The notes: a model not told the origin generated them from the letters alone. A stretch of 31,320 nt of DNA from an uncultured Coriobacteriales bacterium (GCA_934646835.1 CAKUES010000021.1:1-31320), one strand, 5' to 3'; shown: positions 1 through 7,829, numbered from the stretch's first letter. Numbers and translations are program-made.

Positions 1-48
1 CTGGTTAATCTCCGGCATAAGGGTTCCCGTAAGGGGTGCTGCGGCTGT

Positions 49-70
49 CCAATGTGTACCAGTGACAAAG
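49..70. repeat. solo fragment of the ACCAGTGACA repeat family
   Basis: A stretch of about 20 bp containing TGTACCAGTGACAA matches, with one difference, the reverse complement of 22578-22598. It shares the core CCAGTGACA with the arms of the long inverted repeats at 19783-19889 and 24339-24438. No partner arm lies nearby, so this is a half element or remnant. The rest of 1-290 holds no gene and is made of repeat modules. Confidence 0.45.
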
Positions 71-87
71 TGACCAGCAACCAATCC

Positions 88-231
88 GGCGTTTGCGTCA
101 GCGTCCCCGAGCCCGCAGGCTCCACGTAGGCGCCAGACGAAGTCGGCGCCACCGCTGCAACTCGCAGTGGGTCATCGCGCCAGCGTCATCGATTCGCAGC
201 TCCCCGTAGGGGAGGGACCCTGTCCCTCCCC
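88..231 (+). repeat. two modular palindromic repeats (head B, then head A)
   Basis: A GCGTCAGCG-type leader is followed by CGTAG and head B at 126-150, which is GGCGCC-N10-GGCGCC. A second unit ends in head A at 206-231: a 10-bp stem GGGGAGGGAC/GTCCCTCCCC with a 3-nt loop. Both heads recur at many intergenic sites in this window. They resemble REP/BIME elements in size and in sitting outside genes. They lie 3' of the minus-strand oxidoreductase gene. Confidence 0.75.
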
Positions 232-290
232 ATGCGCGTTGCAGCCAACAACCGGTTCTCGCGTCAGCGTCATCGACCCTGCAGCCTCCT

Positions 291-2801
291 CTACCCAAAA
301 ATGCTCGACAACCAGGGGCCGTACTCGCCGGTCCACATGCTGTTGAGCTGCCCAAAGACGAGGTCCCAGTCAAACTGCGATTCGAAGAGCAGCTCGAGGT
401 AGTTCTTGTTGCCGATCTCGCGCGGGTTGCCGGCGAGGTCGAAGGCATAGGTGTAGGTGCAGGTAGGGCACATGGTGACGATGGTCTGCCCGTCCTTGAC
501 GCCGGAGAGCTTGCGTGCGACCTGGGCGTTCTTCTGCTCGTCGCTGTAGGGGCCAACAGCACCGCCGGCGCCGCAGCAGCCGCCAAAGACGATCGGCGTG
601 CTGGCGGGCAGACCCATGAGCTCGCGCGTCTCGACGAGGTAGCTGCCGTCGCGGTCCTGGCAGGACTTCGACAGGCAGAGCTCGAGGCTCGACAGGTCCT
701 GCTTGGGCGCAAAGCCCTTCTCTGCGAGGAAGCTGATGAGGTTGACGGCCTCGATGTCGAGCCCGTTGCGGACAAAAGCGTCCTCGAGGTTGTTACGGCA
801 GCCGGGGCAGACGCAGACAACGCGCTTGGCACCGCTTGCCGCGATCTCTGCAGCGATGCGGTCGAGCAAAGCGATGGCACGGTCGTAGAATCCCGCGCTC
901 TTGAGCGAAGAGCCGCAGCAGCGGTCGATCATCGTGACGCTGCCATCGGCAAGTTCCTCAACCGTAGAGAAGACCTCGCGGGTGAGCTCAGGTCCGTAGG
1001 CCGCAAGCGAGCAGCCGGGGAAGAACGCGACGTCGAAGCTTTCTGCGGCAGTGTTGCCCTCGGCGTCGAGATGACGGATGAGGTCCGGGTAACCAATGCC
1101 CCAGATCGCGCGGTAGGCGTTGAAGATGTGCCACTCCTGGTCGACCTGGACGCTCTTCCACGCAAACTCCGGGATGAGGCCGAGCGTCTGGAACTCCTCG
1201 CGCGCCGCGTGGACGAGGTCGAGGATCTCGTTGTTCGCAAAGCAGGTCTGCTGGCAGCCGGTGCACAAGAAGCAGCCGCGTACGGCCTGCGTGAGCTCGT
1301 AGTTGCCCATGAGCTCCATCATGAGGTCGCTGGTATCCTCGCTTGCGGCTTGGCAGTCGAGCAGTCCCTTGGCGATGCCGCCGAGCGACAGACCGGCTGC
1401 GGAGAGGCTTGCGCAGGACTTGGTGCAGCGGCCGCACTCGGCGCAGTGGCCGGCAAACTCGCGGAACAAGCCGGCATTGGCAAGCAAGTCGCCCTCTGCG
1501 GGGGCGTAGCGGTGCTGCTCGGGGTGGGAGGCCTCGTTGAGGGCGATCTCCTCGCTCAGGCCCAGCTCCTCCTTCAAGCGCCGGAAGTAAGCGCATCCTT
1601 CGTCGAAGACGTGGCTGCCCGGCTTGCCGGCGGCGTTGAAGACGTTGTAGCCGACGAGCTTGTCGCAAGGGCCGTCGACAGGCTCGTAGACGGCGGCAAT
1701 GAAGCCGTCCTCGGTCTGCGTCGTAGCGACGTAGCGCTCGCCCTCGAGTGCGATGGAGCCGCCGGAGATGAGCGTGGTCGGGCCGACGTAGACGGTGTTG
1801 TTGGGGATGAAGCCGGGGTAGGAGAGCTCCGGCGTGCTGCTCGCAAGCTGCGCAGCCATAGCACGGCCGGCAACACAGCCCTGGACGCAGGCCTCCTTCC
1901 AGATGCCCGCGCGGCGCATGACGGGCTTGCCGTCGGCATCGAGGCCGGCGCTCAGGTCGATGACGCGCGCGACGTCGCCAGCGGCGTAGATGCTCGCGTC
2001 GCTCGTGCGCATGTGCTCGTCGACGACTAAGCCGTCATCGCATTCGAGCGCGCTACCGATGAAGTCGAGGTTGGGTCTCATGCCATGTGCGACGATGACG
2101 TCGTCGAAGTGCTGGGTGCTTCCATCGGAGAAGCTGATATCCGCTCCGCCGTCGATGCCGGGATGTGCCTCAAGGGCAGTCTGGCCCAGACGCAGCTCGA
2201 CGCCCTTGGCAGCAAGGCAGTCCTCGAAGGCCTGGGCAGCTTGCGGCAGGGCGCTCGCCTTGAGGATGTGATCGCTGCGGCCGAGCAAGGTAACTTTGAC
2301 GCCGCGCTCGAGGCAGGCCTCGACAGTCTTGAGGGCGACCATGGAGGTGCCGCTTACGAGTACGTGGCGCGTGCCCTCGTTTGCAAGAGATGCGGCAAGG
2401 GTGCAGGCGTCGTCCATGGTGCGCAGGGTGCGGGGAATGACGCGGTCCTCGGCGGGAAAGCCGGTGATGGTCGGACGAGAACCCGTCGCAATGAGGCAGA
2501 CGTCGTAAGGATAGCTTGTACCGTGAGCGGTGACCGTGCGCGTTGCCGGGTCGATTGCCGTGACTTCGCAGCCGTAGACAACCTCGATCTCCAGGCGGTC
2601 AAGCTGTTCTTGCGTGAAGAGCGCGCAATCGTTTACCTCCTTGCTACCCCCGGCGATGTACGAAGTGAGCACGGGTGCGTAGGGGAGCGTCTCCTCTCTT
2701 GCGAGCACGCGAATCTCGCCTGTGTAGCCGCTGTTGCGCAGGCCGATGATCGCGTTGACCGCCGCCGCGCCAAATCCGATAACCAAAGCCGTCTGACTCA
2801 T
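291..2801 (-). CDS. FAD-dependent oxidoreductase fused to 4Fe-4S and HdrB-like CCG domains
   Basis: This is an 836-residue fusion. Residues 1 to about 400 look like a pyridine-nucleotide-disulfide oxidoreductase: an N-terminal dinucleotide-binding GFGAAA motif, a central ATGSRP, and a C-terminal IYAAGDVA typical of FAD binding. Two CxxCxxCxxxC clusters follow (CAECGRCTKSC near 452, CFLCTGCQQTC near 508), as in GlpC/HdrC-type ferredoxin domains. The C-terminus holds two CCG domains, with CCG at about 625 and 739 and CPGC/CPTC at about 663 and 777, the HdrB signature that binds noncubane clusters. A soluble electron-transfer enzyme passing electrons between NAD(P)H and another carrier is likely; the substrate is unknown. 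The ATG at 2801 has a GGAGGGG ribosome site. No membrane segment is visible. Confidence 0.85.
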   Translation of the reverse strand: MSQTALVIGFGAAAVNAIIGLRNSGYTGEIRVLAREETLPYAPVLTSYIAGGSKEVNDCALFTQEQLDRLEIEVVYGCEVTAIDPATRTVTAHGTSYPYDVCLIATGSRPTITGFPAEDRVIPRTLRTMDDACTLAASLANEGTRHVLVSGTSMVALKTVEACLERGVKVTLLGRSDHILKASALPQAAQAFEDCLAAKGVELRLGQTALEAHPGIDGGADISFSDGSTQHFDDVIVAHGMRPNLDFIGSALECDDGLVVDEHMRTSDASIYAAGDVARVIDLSAGLDADGKPVMRRAGIWKEACVQGCVAGRAMAAQLASSTPELSYPGFIPNNTVYVGPTTLISGGSIALEGERYVATTQTEDGFIAAVYEPVDGPCDKLVGYNVFNAAGKPGSHVFDEGCAYFRRLKEELGLSEEIALNEASHPEQHRYAPAEGDLLANAGLFREFAGHCAECGRCTKSCASLSAAGLSLGGIAKGLLDCQAASEDTSDLMMELMGNYELTQAVRGCFLCTGCQQTCFANNEILDLVHAAREEFQTLGLIPEFAWKSVQVDQEWHIFNAYRAIWGIGYPDLIRHLDAEGNTAAESFDVAFFPGCSLAAYGPELTREVFSTVEELADGSVTMIDRCCGSSLKSAGFYDRAIALLDRIAAEIAASGAKRVVCVCPGCRNNLEDAFVRNGLDIEAVNLISFLAEKGFAPKQDLSSLELCLSKSCQDRDGSYLVETRELMGLPASTPIVFGGCCGAGGAVGPYSDEQKNAQVARKLSGVKDGQTIVTMCPTCTYTYAFDLAGNPREIGNKNYLELLFESQFDWDLVFGQLNSMWTGEYGPWLSSIFG

Positions 2802-2892
2802 GAAGCCCCTCCAAGTGCGATAAGTCCAGATGGATGAAATGGTGATTGCGAGGCCTCTGGGCGCTGCCCTTGACCCTCATCAAATAGCAAAA

Positions 2893-2938
2893 AGTATACC
2901 GCTGTCCCGCGACGCAAAGCTGCGTGCAGAACAGCGGT
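2893..2938 (-). promoter_or_regulatory. candidate promoter and nested inverted repeat upstream of the oxidoreductase gene
   Basis: On the minus strand a TATACT -10-like hexamer (plus 2898-2893) lies about 90 bp upstream of the start codon. It directly abuts an inverted repeat, ACCGCTGT (2898-2905) with ACAGCGGT (2931-2938), that encloses a second one, ACGCA/TGCGT. No good -35 is visible at 17 bp, which would fit activator dependence. The rest of 2802-3150 holds only a repeat array at its right end. Confidence 0.4.
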
Positions 2939-3025
2939 TTGTTGAGCTGCGTTGTACGGGGATTATGCGCGCGACGTCGATTGGGGAAAGGGCGCCGCGC
3001 GCATCGAGGAAAAGCGCGGATTTTG

Positions 3026-3123
3026 TGCGTACGATCGACAAAGCCGATGCTTGCGTAGGGGATGTTCGCTGTGCGATCGACAAAGCCGCTGGTCACGTAG
3101 GGGAGGGACCGAAGTCCCTCCCC
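3026..3123 (+). repeat. two-copy 42-bp tandem repeat ending in palindromic head A
   Basis: CGTAGGGG occurs at 3054 and 3096, exactly 42 bp apart, and each copy is preceded by a GATCGACAAAGCCG module. Only the last copy carries the complete palindrome (GGGGAGGGAC, 4-nt loop, GTCCCTCCCC). The module matches the unit of the array at 6524-6633. It sits in the gap between two minus-strand genes. Confidence 0.7.
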
Positions 3124-3150
3124 ATAAACCTCGCATTGGCCAGTGCTTCC

Positions 3151-3858
3151 TTAACGCACGACCAGGACGGGACAACCGGCCTTCTCGCATACGGACTTGC
3201 TGACGCTGCCCATGAGGACGCCTTGCAGACCGGTCAGGCCGCGGGAGCCCATGACCACGAGGTTGGCCTTGTTGTCGCTCGCACTCGTGATGATCTCTGC
3301 GGCGGGGTTGCCACAGGCGGTAAGCCACGTGGCTGCAATGCCGTTCTTCTCGAGAACCTCGGCCGTCTTGCGAGCGGAGGCCTCTGCTTCGGCCTTGCCC
3401 TTGGCATCGGCATAGCAGCTGATGACCTTGGTCTCGGCGTCTTCGAGGTCGAGGGACTTGGCGGCAAAGGCTGCCGCCTTGAGGGAGGGCGTGGAGCCGT
3501 CGGTCGCGAAGATGACCTTCTTGAGCAGGGTCTCGTGATGCTGGTGGTTGTGCAGCTCGGCGGATGTTGCGTCGGAGCCCTCCGCGATGCGCTCCTTGTC
3601 GAGCTTGCGGTTGCGGAAGTACACACCCCAGTTGGCGGCGAGGAAGACGAGGTTCAAGATGTAGATGGCGAGCACCCAGTTGATGGAGCCGGAGACGATC
3701 TTGGCTGCAATGCCGGCAAAGTAGCCGACGGTGATCAGCATGATGAATTGCCAGCTCGTGCCCGCGGCAGTGCGCGCCTGGTAGTTCTTGAGGGCGTTGG
3801 TCGGCCAGGACAGGCCAAAGCAGATGAGCATCGCGGCTTCGAGTATCTGTGAGATCAC
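3151..3858 (-). CDS. PQ-loop/SemiSWEET-like membrane domain fused to universal stress protein domain
   Basis: This 235-residue protein has two parts. Residues 1 to about 88 hold three hydrophobic segments with a WPTNALKNYQARTAAGTS region. It resembles the small three-helix PQ-loop-like proteins of about 85 residues found alone in many anaerobes. After a short charged linker, residues 110-235 form a UspA fold starting VIFATDGS and ending with the ATP-binding pattern G-x2-G-x9-GS (GSRGLTG...MGS). An ATP-binding Usp domain anchored at the membrane is predicted; a transported substrate cannot be named. The start is GTG with a weak upstream GAAAGAAG. It is divergent from the LysR gene, which may control it. 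Confidence 0.75.
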   Translation of the reverse strand: MISQILEAAMLICFGLSWPTNALKNYQARTAAGTSWQFIMLITVGYFAGIAAKIVSGSINWVLAIYILNLVFLAANWGVYFRNRKLDKERIAEGSDATSAELHNHQHHETLLKKVIFATDGSTPSLKAAAFAAKSLDLEDAETKVISCYADAKGKAEAEASARKTAEVLEKNGIAATWLTACGNPAAEIITSASDNKANLVVMGSRGLTGLQGVLMGSVSKSVCEKAGCPVLVVR

Positions 3859-3951
3859 GGCAGTCAGCTTCTTTCAGGGGTATCGGTGGTGTGCTCATCA
3901 GACCTTACGACTGCAAACTATGCCGAACAAATATCGAATCAACATGAGGGC

Positions 3952-3970
3952 ATAACATCAGCGTTATAAT
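3952..3970 (+). promoter_or_regulatory. lysR promoter with overlapping inverted repeat; leaderless start
   Basis: A perfect TATAAT (3965-3970) ends 6 nt before the ATG at 3977, so transcription should begin at or next to the start codon. No Shine-Dalgarno is present. The inverted repeat ATAAC-N6-GTTAT (3952-3967) overlaps the -10 and has the size of a LysR-type half-site pair, suggesting autorepression. The -35 region is poor. The same 118-bp gap must hold the promoter of the divergent Usp fusion gene. Confidence 0.55.
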
Positions 3971-3976
3971 GCCTGC

Positions 3977-4831
3977 ATGGACAGGAATCAGATCGCATAT
4001 TTTCTCGATATCGCGGCGAGCGGCAACATGTCGCACAGCGCCCAGCGGCTCTGCATCGCCCAGCCTTCGCTCTCGCGCGCCATCAAGCAGCTCGAGCGGG
4101 AGCTTGGTGCCAGGCTCTTCAAGCGCATGGCGAAGGGCATGGAGCTCACCGTCCAAGGAAAGATGCTGCAGCAGCGCCTTGCGCCCGTTGCTGCAGAGCT
4201 TGCGAGCATCGAGACCATGTTCAAAGACGACGCCGACGAGCCGCGCGAGATTCGTGTGCAGGTCGCCGCTGCCTCCGAGGTTGCGTCACGCGCCATCGCG
4301 GGGTGGATCAAGGCCAACCCGGACTGCCGCCTGGTGCTCGCCCAAGGCGCTCAGGGCTCTGCCGAGCAAAGCGATATCGTCATCGCGGCAGACGCCGTGG
4401 ACGGTTCCTTGGCAAGCGAGCGCTTCTCCGAGCGCATCATGCTCGCATCCGCCGATGCCTCCGGCTTTGGGGAGTTCCCCGTGAGCCTAGCAGCTTTGGG
4501 CGGTTACGACTTCATCGCCTTGCCGCGCGCATACGGCTTTGCGAGCGCCGTTGCGACCATGTGTGCGGCGGAGTCCTTTGCGCCCCACGTTGTCTTTACG
4601 AGCAACAACCCCATGGTCGTGCGCGAGATGATCGGCCTGGGGCTCGGGGTGGGCTTTTGGCCCGAGAAGAGCTGGGGCGATGCCTCCGATGCCGGCATCA
4701 AGCTCTTGGAGCTGGCCAACGGCGCAACGCGTGATGTGCACATCTCGCTTACCCAAAACGGCTCCGCCAATGCCGCGGCTCACGCCTGCTACGACTACCT
4801 GCGCCATCAGTTCTCCGTCGTCTTCAAGTAG
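3977..4831 (+). CDS. LysR-family transcriptional regulator
   Basis: The protein has 284 residues, near the usual 290-300 for LTTRs. The N-terminal winged helix-turn-helix is clear: a NMSHSAQRLCIAQPSLSRAI recognition region followed by LERELGARLFKR. The remainder is a periplasmic-binding-protein-like effector domain, somewhat short and divergent, so the ligand cannot be predicted. By position it probably regulates the divergent membrane-Usp gene and itself. The ATG at 3977 is chosen because it starts the conserved helix region, although an RBS is lacking and the -10 is 6 nt upstream. Confidence 0.85.
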   Translation: MDRNQIAYFLDIAASGNMSHSAQRLCIAQPSLSRAIKQLERELGARLFKRMAKGMELTVQGKMLQQRLAPVAAELASIETMFKDDADEPREIRVQVAAASEVASRAIAGWIKANPDCRLVLAQGAQGSAEQSDIVIAADAVDGSLASERFSERIMLASADASGFGEFPVSLAALGGYDFIALPRAYGFASAVATMCAAESFAPHVVFTSNNPMVVREMIGLGLGVGFWPEKSWGDASDAGIKLLELANGATRDVHISLTQNGSANAAAHACYDYLRHQFSVVFK

Positions 4832-4853
4832 AGTCAACACTTCAGCCTGACTG

Positions 4854-4950
4854 TGTCCCATTTTGGCCCTGGTCTTTTTTGGGACAGTGGACGCTGCTGC
4901 CTGCTCGTACATTGCCCTGTCCCAAAAAAGACCAGGGCCAAAATGGGACA
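4854..4950. repeat. 33-bp perfect inverted repeat with 31-nt spacer (7-N19-7 arms)
   Basis: Arms at 4854-4886 and 4918-4950 are perfect reverse complements. Each arm itself starts with TGTCCCA and ends with TGGGACA, so each can also close on itself. The architecture (7-bp ends, 19-nt middle, 31-nt spacer) is the same as the element at 19783-19889 although the sequence differs. It starts 22 bp after the lysR stop and may end lysR transcription, but there is no terminal T tract. Between 4951 and 5131 I see nothing else that I can name. Confidence 0.85.
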
Positions 4951-5131
4951 TGAGCAATCTCCACTACGGTCATCCCCTCCCATCCCACCTTGTCCAAAAA
5001 TCGCACCATAGGTGAGGAAAGCCCATATTCCTACTGTGAAATCTATGCAAAAGCGGGAAAATGTTGGCTCGATGATGTTTCTCGGGCGGATATGATTGCC
5101 GGCGGAAAACGTCAGGAACGTGCAGATTGCA

Positions 5132-6502
5132 ATGAGTGGTCAGGAGCATACCGTGGGCAAGAAGATGAGCGTGCAGCTGGCCAGCACCCTCAGTATCATC
5201 ATTGCGATTCTTCTGTCGGTCATTTGCATCGTGACCTTTGTCTTTGGTCATATTCAGTTCGACAGGCTCAAATCTATCAACAACAACTACGCTTTGAGCG
5301 AGCAGACCGCAGGTCAGCTTGACGAGGGCTCCCGCTACCTCACCGACAGCGTCCGCGCTGCGGTGATGACGGGCGAGCAGCGCTATATCGATCAGTACTT
5401 CTACGAGGTCGAGGTCAACAAACGCCGCGACCACGCGGTTCAAATCCTCGAGGAAACCTACCCCGATAGCGCCAGCCTGGCTGCCCTCGATGCGGCGATG
5501 GCTGCTTCCGAGGATCTGATGATTACCGAGTGCTATGCCATGAAGCTCGTCGAGGAGGCCAACAGAGCCCCGGAGTCAAAGCAGCCGACGAAGCTTCGCC
5601 ATATCGAGCTCCACAGCAAGGACGCCGCGCTTTCCAAGGAGGGCAAGATGGCGGCGGCGCGCGATTGCGTCTCCAACGACGCTTATGAGGAGGCTCGCAC
5701 TATCATCGACTCCAACCTCAACAAGTGCACGAGCCTGCTTTCCTCCGATGCACAAAACGAGCAAGCGCACGCATCTGGCGTGTTCGAGAACACGTACCTG
5801 CGCCTTGAGATCTGTGTTGCGCTCTTTGCACTCATAATGCTTGCCACAGGCCTCATGCTCCGCCGCTTGGTGGTGAAGCCGCTGCACAGCTACAAGGAGA
5901 GCATCGACAACGGTGAGACTCTTCCCCTTGTTGGCGCCAGCGAGCTGCAGAGCCTGGCCAAGACCTACAACCGCGTGTATCTGGAAAACGAGCAGGCGCA
6001 AAAGGTCGTGCGCCATCAAGCTGAGCATGATGGGCTCACGGACCTACTCAATCGCGGGTTCTTTGACAGGGTTCTTGATGCGCGCGAGGCAAGCGGGAAG
6101 CCTACAGCTCTCGTCTTGTGTGATGTCGATAAGTTCAAGAATGTTAACGATACCTGCGGTCACATCGGCGGCGACCAGGTCTTGAAGCACGTGGCGGCAC
6201 TGCTTATGTCGACGTTTCGCAGCGATGACTTCGTGTGCCGCATTGGTGGCGATGAGTTTGCCGTGATCATGGTCGATGCGTCGAGCGAGCACAAGGCCGT
6301 TATCGCAGCTAAGATCGACGCCATCAACGAGCAGCTTGCCGATGTGGCGCAAGAGGACATGCCCAAGATCTCCATCAGCGCCGGTATTGCTTTTGCGGAT
6401 GATGAGCGCAAGGGCGGCAGCCTCTTCAACCGCGCTGACAAGGCTCTCTACTACACCAAGGAGCACGGTCGCTGCGGTTATACCTTCTACAACGAGCTGT
6501 AG
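5132..6502 (+). CDS. membrane-bound diguanylate cyclase (GGDEF)
   Basis: The protein makes c-di-GMP from two GTP. From the ATG at 5132 it has about 456 residues: a membrane helix (about 17-40), an extracytoplasmic helical region of about 180 residues with no family I recognise, a second helix (about 225-245), a short HAMP-like linker and a C-terminal GGDEF domain. The catalytic motif is intact (RIGGDEFAV near 372), and RSDD five residues upstream matches the RxxD inhibitory site, so product feedback is expected. Other possible starts are TTG 5096 and ATG 5165; none has a strong ribosome site. The EAL protein at 19.9-22.4 kb would degrade its product. Confidence 0.88.
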   Translation: MSGQEHTVGKKMSVQLASTLSIIIAILLSVICIVTFVFGHIQFDRLKSINNNYALSEQTAGQLDEGSRYLTDSVRAAVMTGEQRYIDQYFYEVEVNKRRDHAVQILEETYPDSASLAALDAAMAASEDLMITECYAMKLVEEANRAPESKQPTKLRHIELHSKDAALSKEGKMAAARDCVSNDAYEEARTIIDSNLNKCTSLLSSDAQNEQAHASGVFENTYLRLEICVALFALIMLATGLMLRRLVVKPLHSYKESIDNGETLPLVGASELQSLAKTYNRVYLENEQAQKVVRHQAEHDGLTDLLNRGFFDRVLDAREASGKPTALVLCDVDKFKNVNDTCGHIGGDQVLKHVAALLMSTFRSDDFVCRIGGDEFAVIMVDASSEHKAVIAAKIDAINEQLADVAQEDMPKISISAGIAFADDERKGGSLFNRADKALYYTKEHGRCGYTFYNEL

Positions 6503-6523
6503 CTGCGTCTCTCTGCAAGTGCC

Positions 6524-6633
6524 GGTCACGTATCGGAGGGACTGTACGCGATTGGCAAAACCGCTGGTCACGTAGGGGAGGGACTGTACACAATTGGGAA
6601 AACCGCTGGTCACGTAGGGGAGGGACCCTGTCC
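6524..6633 (+). repeat. three-copy 42-bp tandem array ending in palindromic head A
   Basis: GGTCACGTA starts at 6524, 6566 and 6608, a period of exactly 42 bp. Units share CCGCTGGTCACGTAGGGGAG and an ATTGGSAAAA segment. Copies 1 and 2 have only half of the palindrome; copy 3 has the full head A. The array lies just 3' of the diguanylate cyclase gene and converges on the MarR gene. Confidence 0.8.
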
Positions 6634-6691
6634 CTCCCCATATGCCTTGCATTGACAAACGCTTCCCATTCCGTCATTCGGCCGCATCCCG

Positions 6692-6727
6692 CAGCGCCGC
6701 AGGCGCGTAGTCGAAGAATCTACGCGC
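6692..6727 (+). repeat. type C repeat (short form)
   Basis: A short inverted GCGCCGCAGGCGC is followed by TAGTCGAAGAATCTACGCGC. The right half matches the type C repeats at 7952-7998 and 9308-9354. It overlaps the last codons of the MarR gene. Confidence 0.5.
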
Positions 6728-7250
6728 AGCCCTCGCTACCTTGCGCTTTCTCCGATCCGCCGCTGTCCTCACACGGGCACAACAACCTCATCGTCAGCAG
6801 GTCCAACACCCGCTCAAACGCCTCCAAGTCGCTGGGGTCGATGTCCCCAAACAACTCCTTGGCAAAGACGTCGTACTCGGCTTGGCCGAGCTGCGCTGCG
6901 CAGGCACCGGCGCAGGTAGTGGTAAGCAGCTTGACGCGACCGTCGCATTTGCTGGTGGTTCTGGTGATGAGGCCGGCCTCCTCAAGCTGGCGCGCGGTCT
7001 TGCCGATTGCCTGCGGCGTGACGCCCATGACCTCGGCGAGCTCGACCTGACTCATCGGCTCGCAGGCGATGCCCTCCTCAACCGCGATGTCGCGCCCGTA
7101 GAGCATGAGGAGCGCGGGGTCGAAGCCGCCGTGGGTGTCTGCCGCGTCTGTCATGACGGCGCGCACCCTGCGGGCGAAAATCTGCCCAAACCTTCCAAGC
7201 TTGCTGCCGATCACCGTTTCCGGTGGCGTCGGCTCCCTGTGGCAACCCAT
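6720..7250 (-). CDS. MarR-family transcriptional regulator
   Basis: A 176-residue winged-helix protein. The DNA-binding core is MSQVELAEVMGVTPQAIGKT followed by ARQLEEAGLITR and a TTSKCDGRVKLLT wing, a typical MarR layout flanked by dimerisation helices. The family binds palindromes and is released by small ligands or oxidation; several Cys residues (CDGR, TTCAGAC, CPC) could make it redox sensitive, which is inference. The ATG at 7250 follows AGAAAGG at 8-nt spacing. No target gene is adjacent, and a candidate operator lies 57 bp upstream. Confidence 0.8.
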   Translation of the reverse strand: MGCHREPTPPETVIGSKLGRFGQIFARRVRAVMTDAADTHGGFDPALLMLYGRDIAVEEGIACEPMSQVELAEVMGVTPQAIGKTARQLEEAGLITRTTSKCDGRVKLLTTTCAGACAAQLGQAEYDVFAKELFGDIDPSDLEAFERVLDLLTMRLLCPCEDSGGSEKAQGSEGCA

Positions 7251-7306
7251 GTCTGCGCCTTTCTGAAACTGAGCATGCTAATGGTGCTGCTCGAGTTAGA
7301 TGTCGA

Positions 7307-7324
7307 TTATCAGCTAGATGATAA
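7307..7324. promoter_or_regulatory. candidate MarR operator
   Basis: A perfect inverted repeat TTATCA-N6-TGATAA lies in the AT-richer DNA upstream of the MarR start. The size (18 bp) suits a MarR dimer and the position suits autoregulation. Confidence 0.45.
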
Positions 7325-7375
7325 ACCAATTTAGTGATTTACAGGTCGAGTCAGGAAGTGAGACGCGAAACCCCT

Positions 7376-7483
7376 CGTAGGGGAGGGCCCTACCTGCGCG
7401 GCATGGCCCCGTCTTTCGTACGGGAGGGACCTGCCTGCGCGGTATGGCCCCGTCCTTCGTAGGGGAGGGACCCTGTCCCTCCC
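7376..7483 (+). repeat. three-copy 41-bp tandem array ending in palindromic head A
   Basis: CGTA(G/C)GGGAGGG starts at 7376, 7417 and 7458, exactly 41 bp apart, with CTGCGCGG(C/T)ATGGCCCCGT between. Only the last copy has the complete palindrome. The inter-head sequence is unlike that of the array at 6524, so the two arrays expanded separately. Confidence 0.75.
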
Positions 7484-7511
7484 GTATAGGCATTGCTGCT
7501 GGCAATGGGTC

Positions 7512-7829
7512 GCGCGTCAGCGTCATCGAGCCCCAGACCCCTCGTAGGCGCCAGACGAAGTCGGCGCCTCAACTTGCAGAGAGTTGGCGGGCTGAATACG
7601 CAGGGACGGAATTTATTCCGCCCCATGCGCCGCAAGGCGCCAGGCGGTTCCGCGTTAGCGCCGTTGACCTGCAAGGACGCGTAGGCGCCAGACGAAGTCG
7701 GCGCCAACGCCGCGAGGAACATTCGGCTGTGCGTCAGCCTCGCTGGGGTGCCGGCCGTTGCTGCAATGGGTCGTGCGTCGGCGTTACCGAGCCCCAGACC
7801 CCTCGTAGGCGCCAGACGAAGTCGGCGCC
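7512..7829 (+). repeat. cluster of three type B palindromic repeats plus a third head type
   Basis: Head B (GGCGCC-N10-GGCGCC after CGTA) occurs at 7544-7568, 7681-7705 and 7805-7829. Each is preceded by a CGTCAGCG/CGTTAGCG leader and a CCCCAGACCCCTCGTAG-like stretch. Between them, at 7603-7630, a different palindrome, CGGAATTTATTCCG, sits in flanks like those of head A (GGGA...CCCCATGCG). The whole stretch 7325-7951 carries no gene; it is repeat modules end to end. Confidence 0.7.

Noticed and set aside
1071..2030. Long plus-strand ORF (319 codons) opposite the oxidoreductase gene
   Set aside because: Antisense to a gene with clear domains and RBS; high GC produces long shadow ORFs. The translation is low in complexity, with no recognisable domain.
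2830..3852. 340-codon plus-strand ORF opposite the membrane-Usp gene
   Set aside because: Its translation is the mirror of a recognisable protein plus repeat DNA; no RBS and no domain.
6524..7483. Possible CRISPR array
   Set aside because: The 41/42-bp units are contiguous with no unique spacers, have only 2-3 copies, and no cas gene is present.
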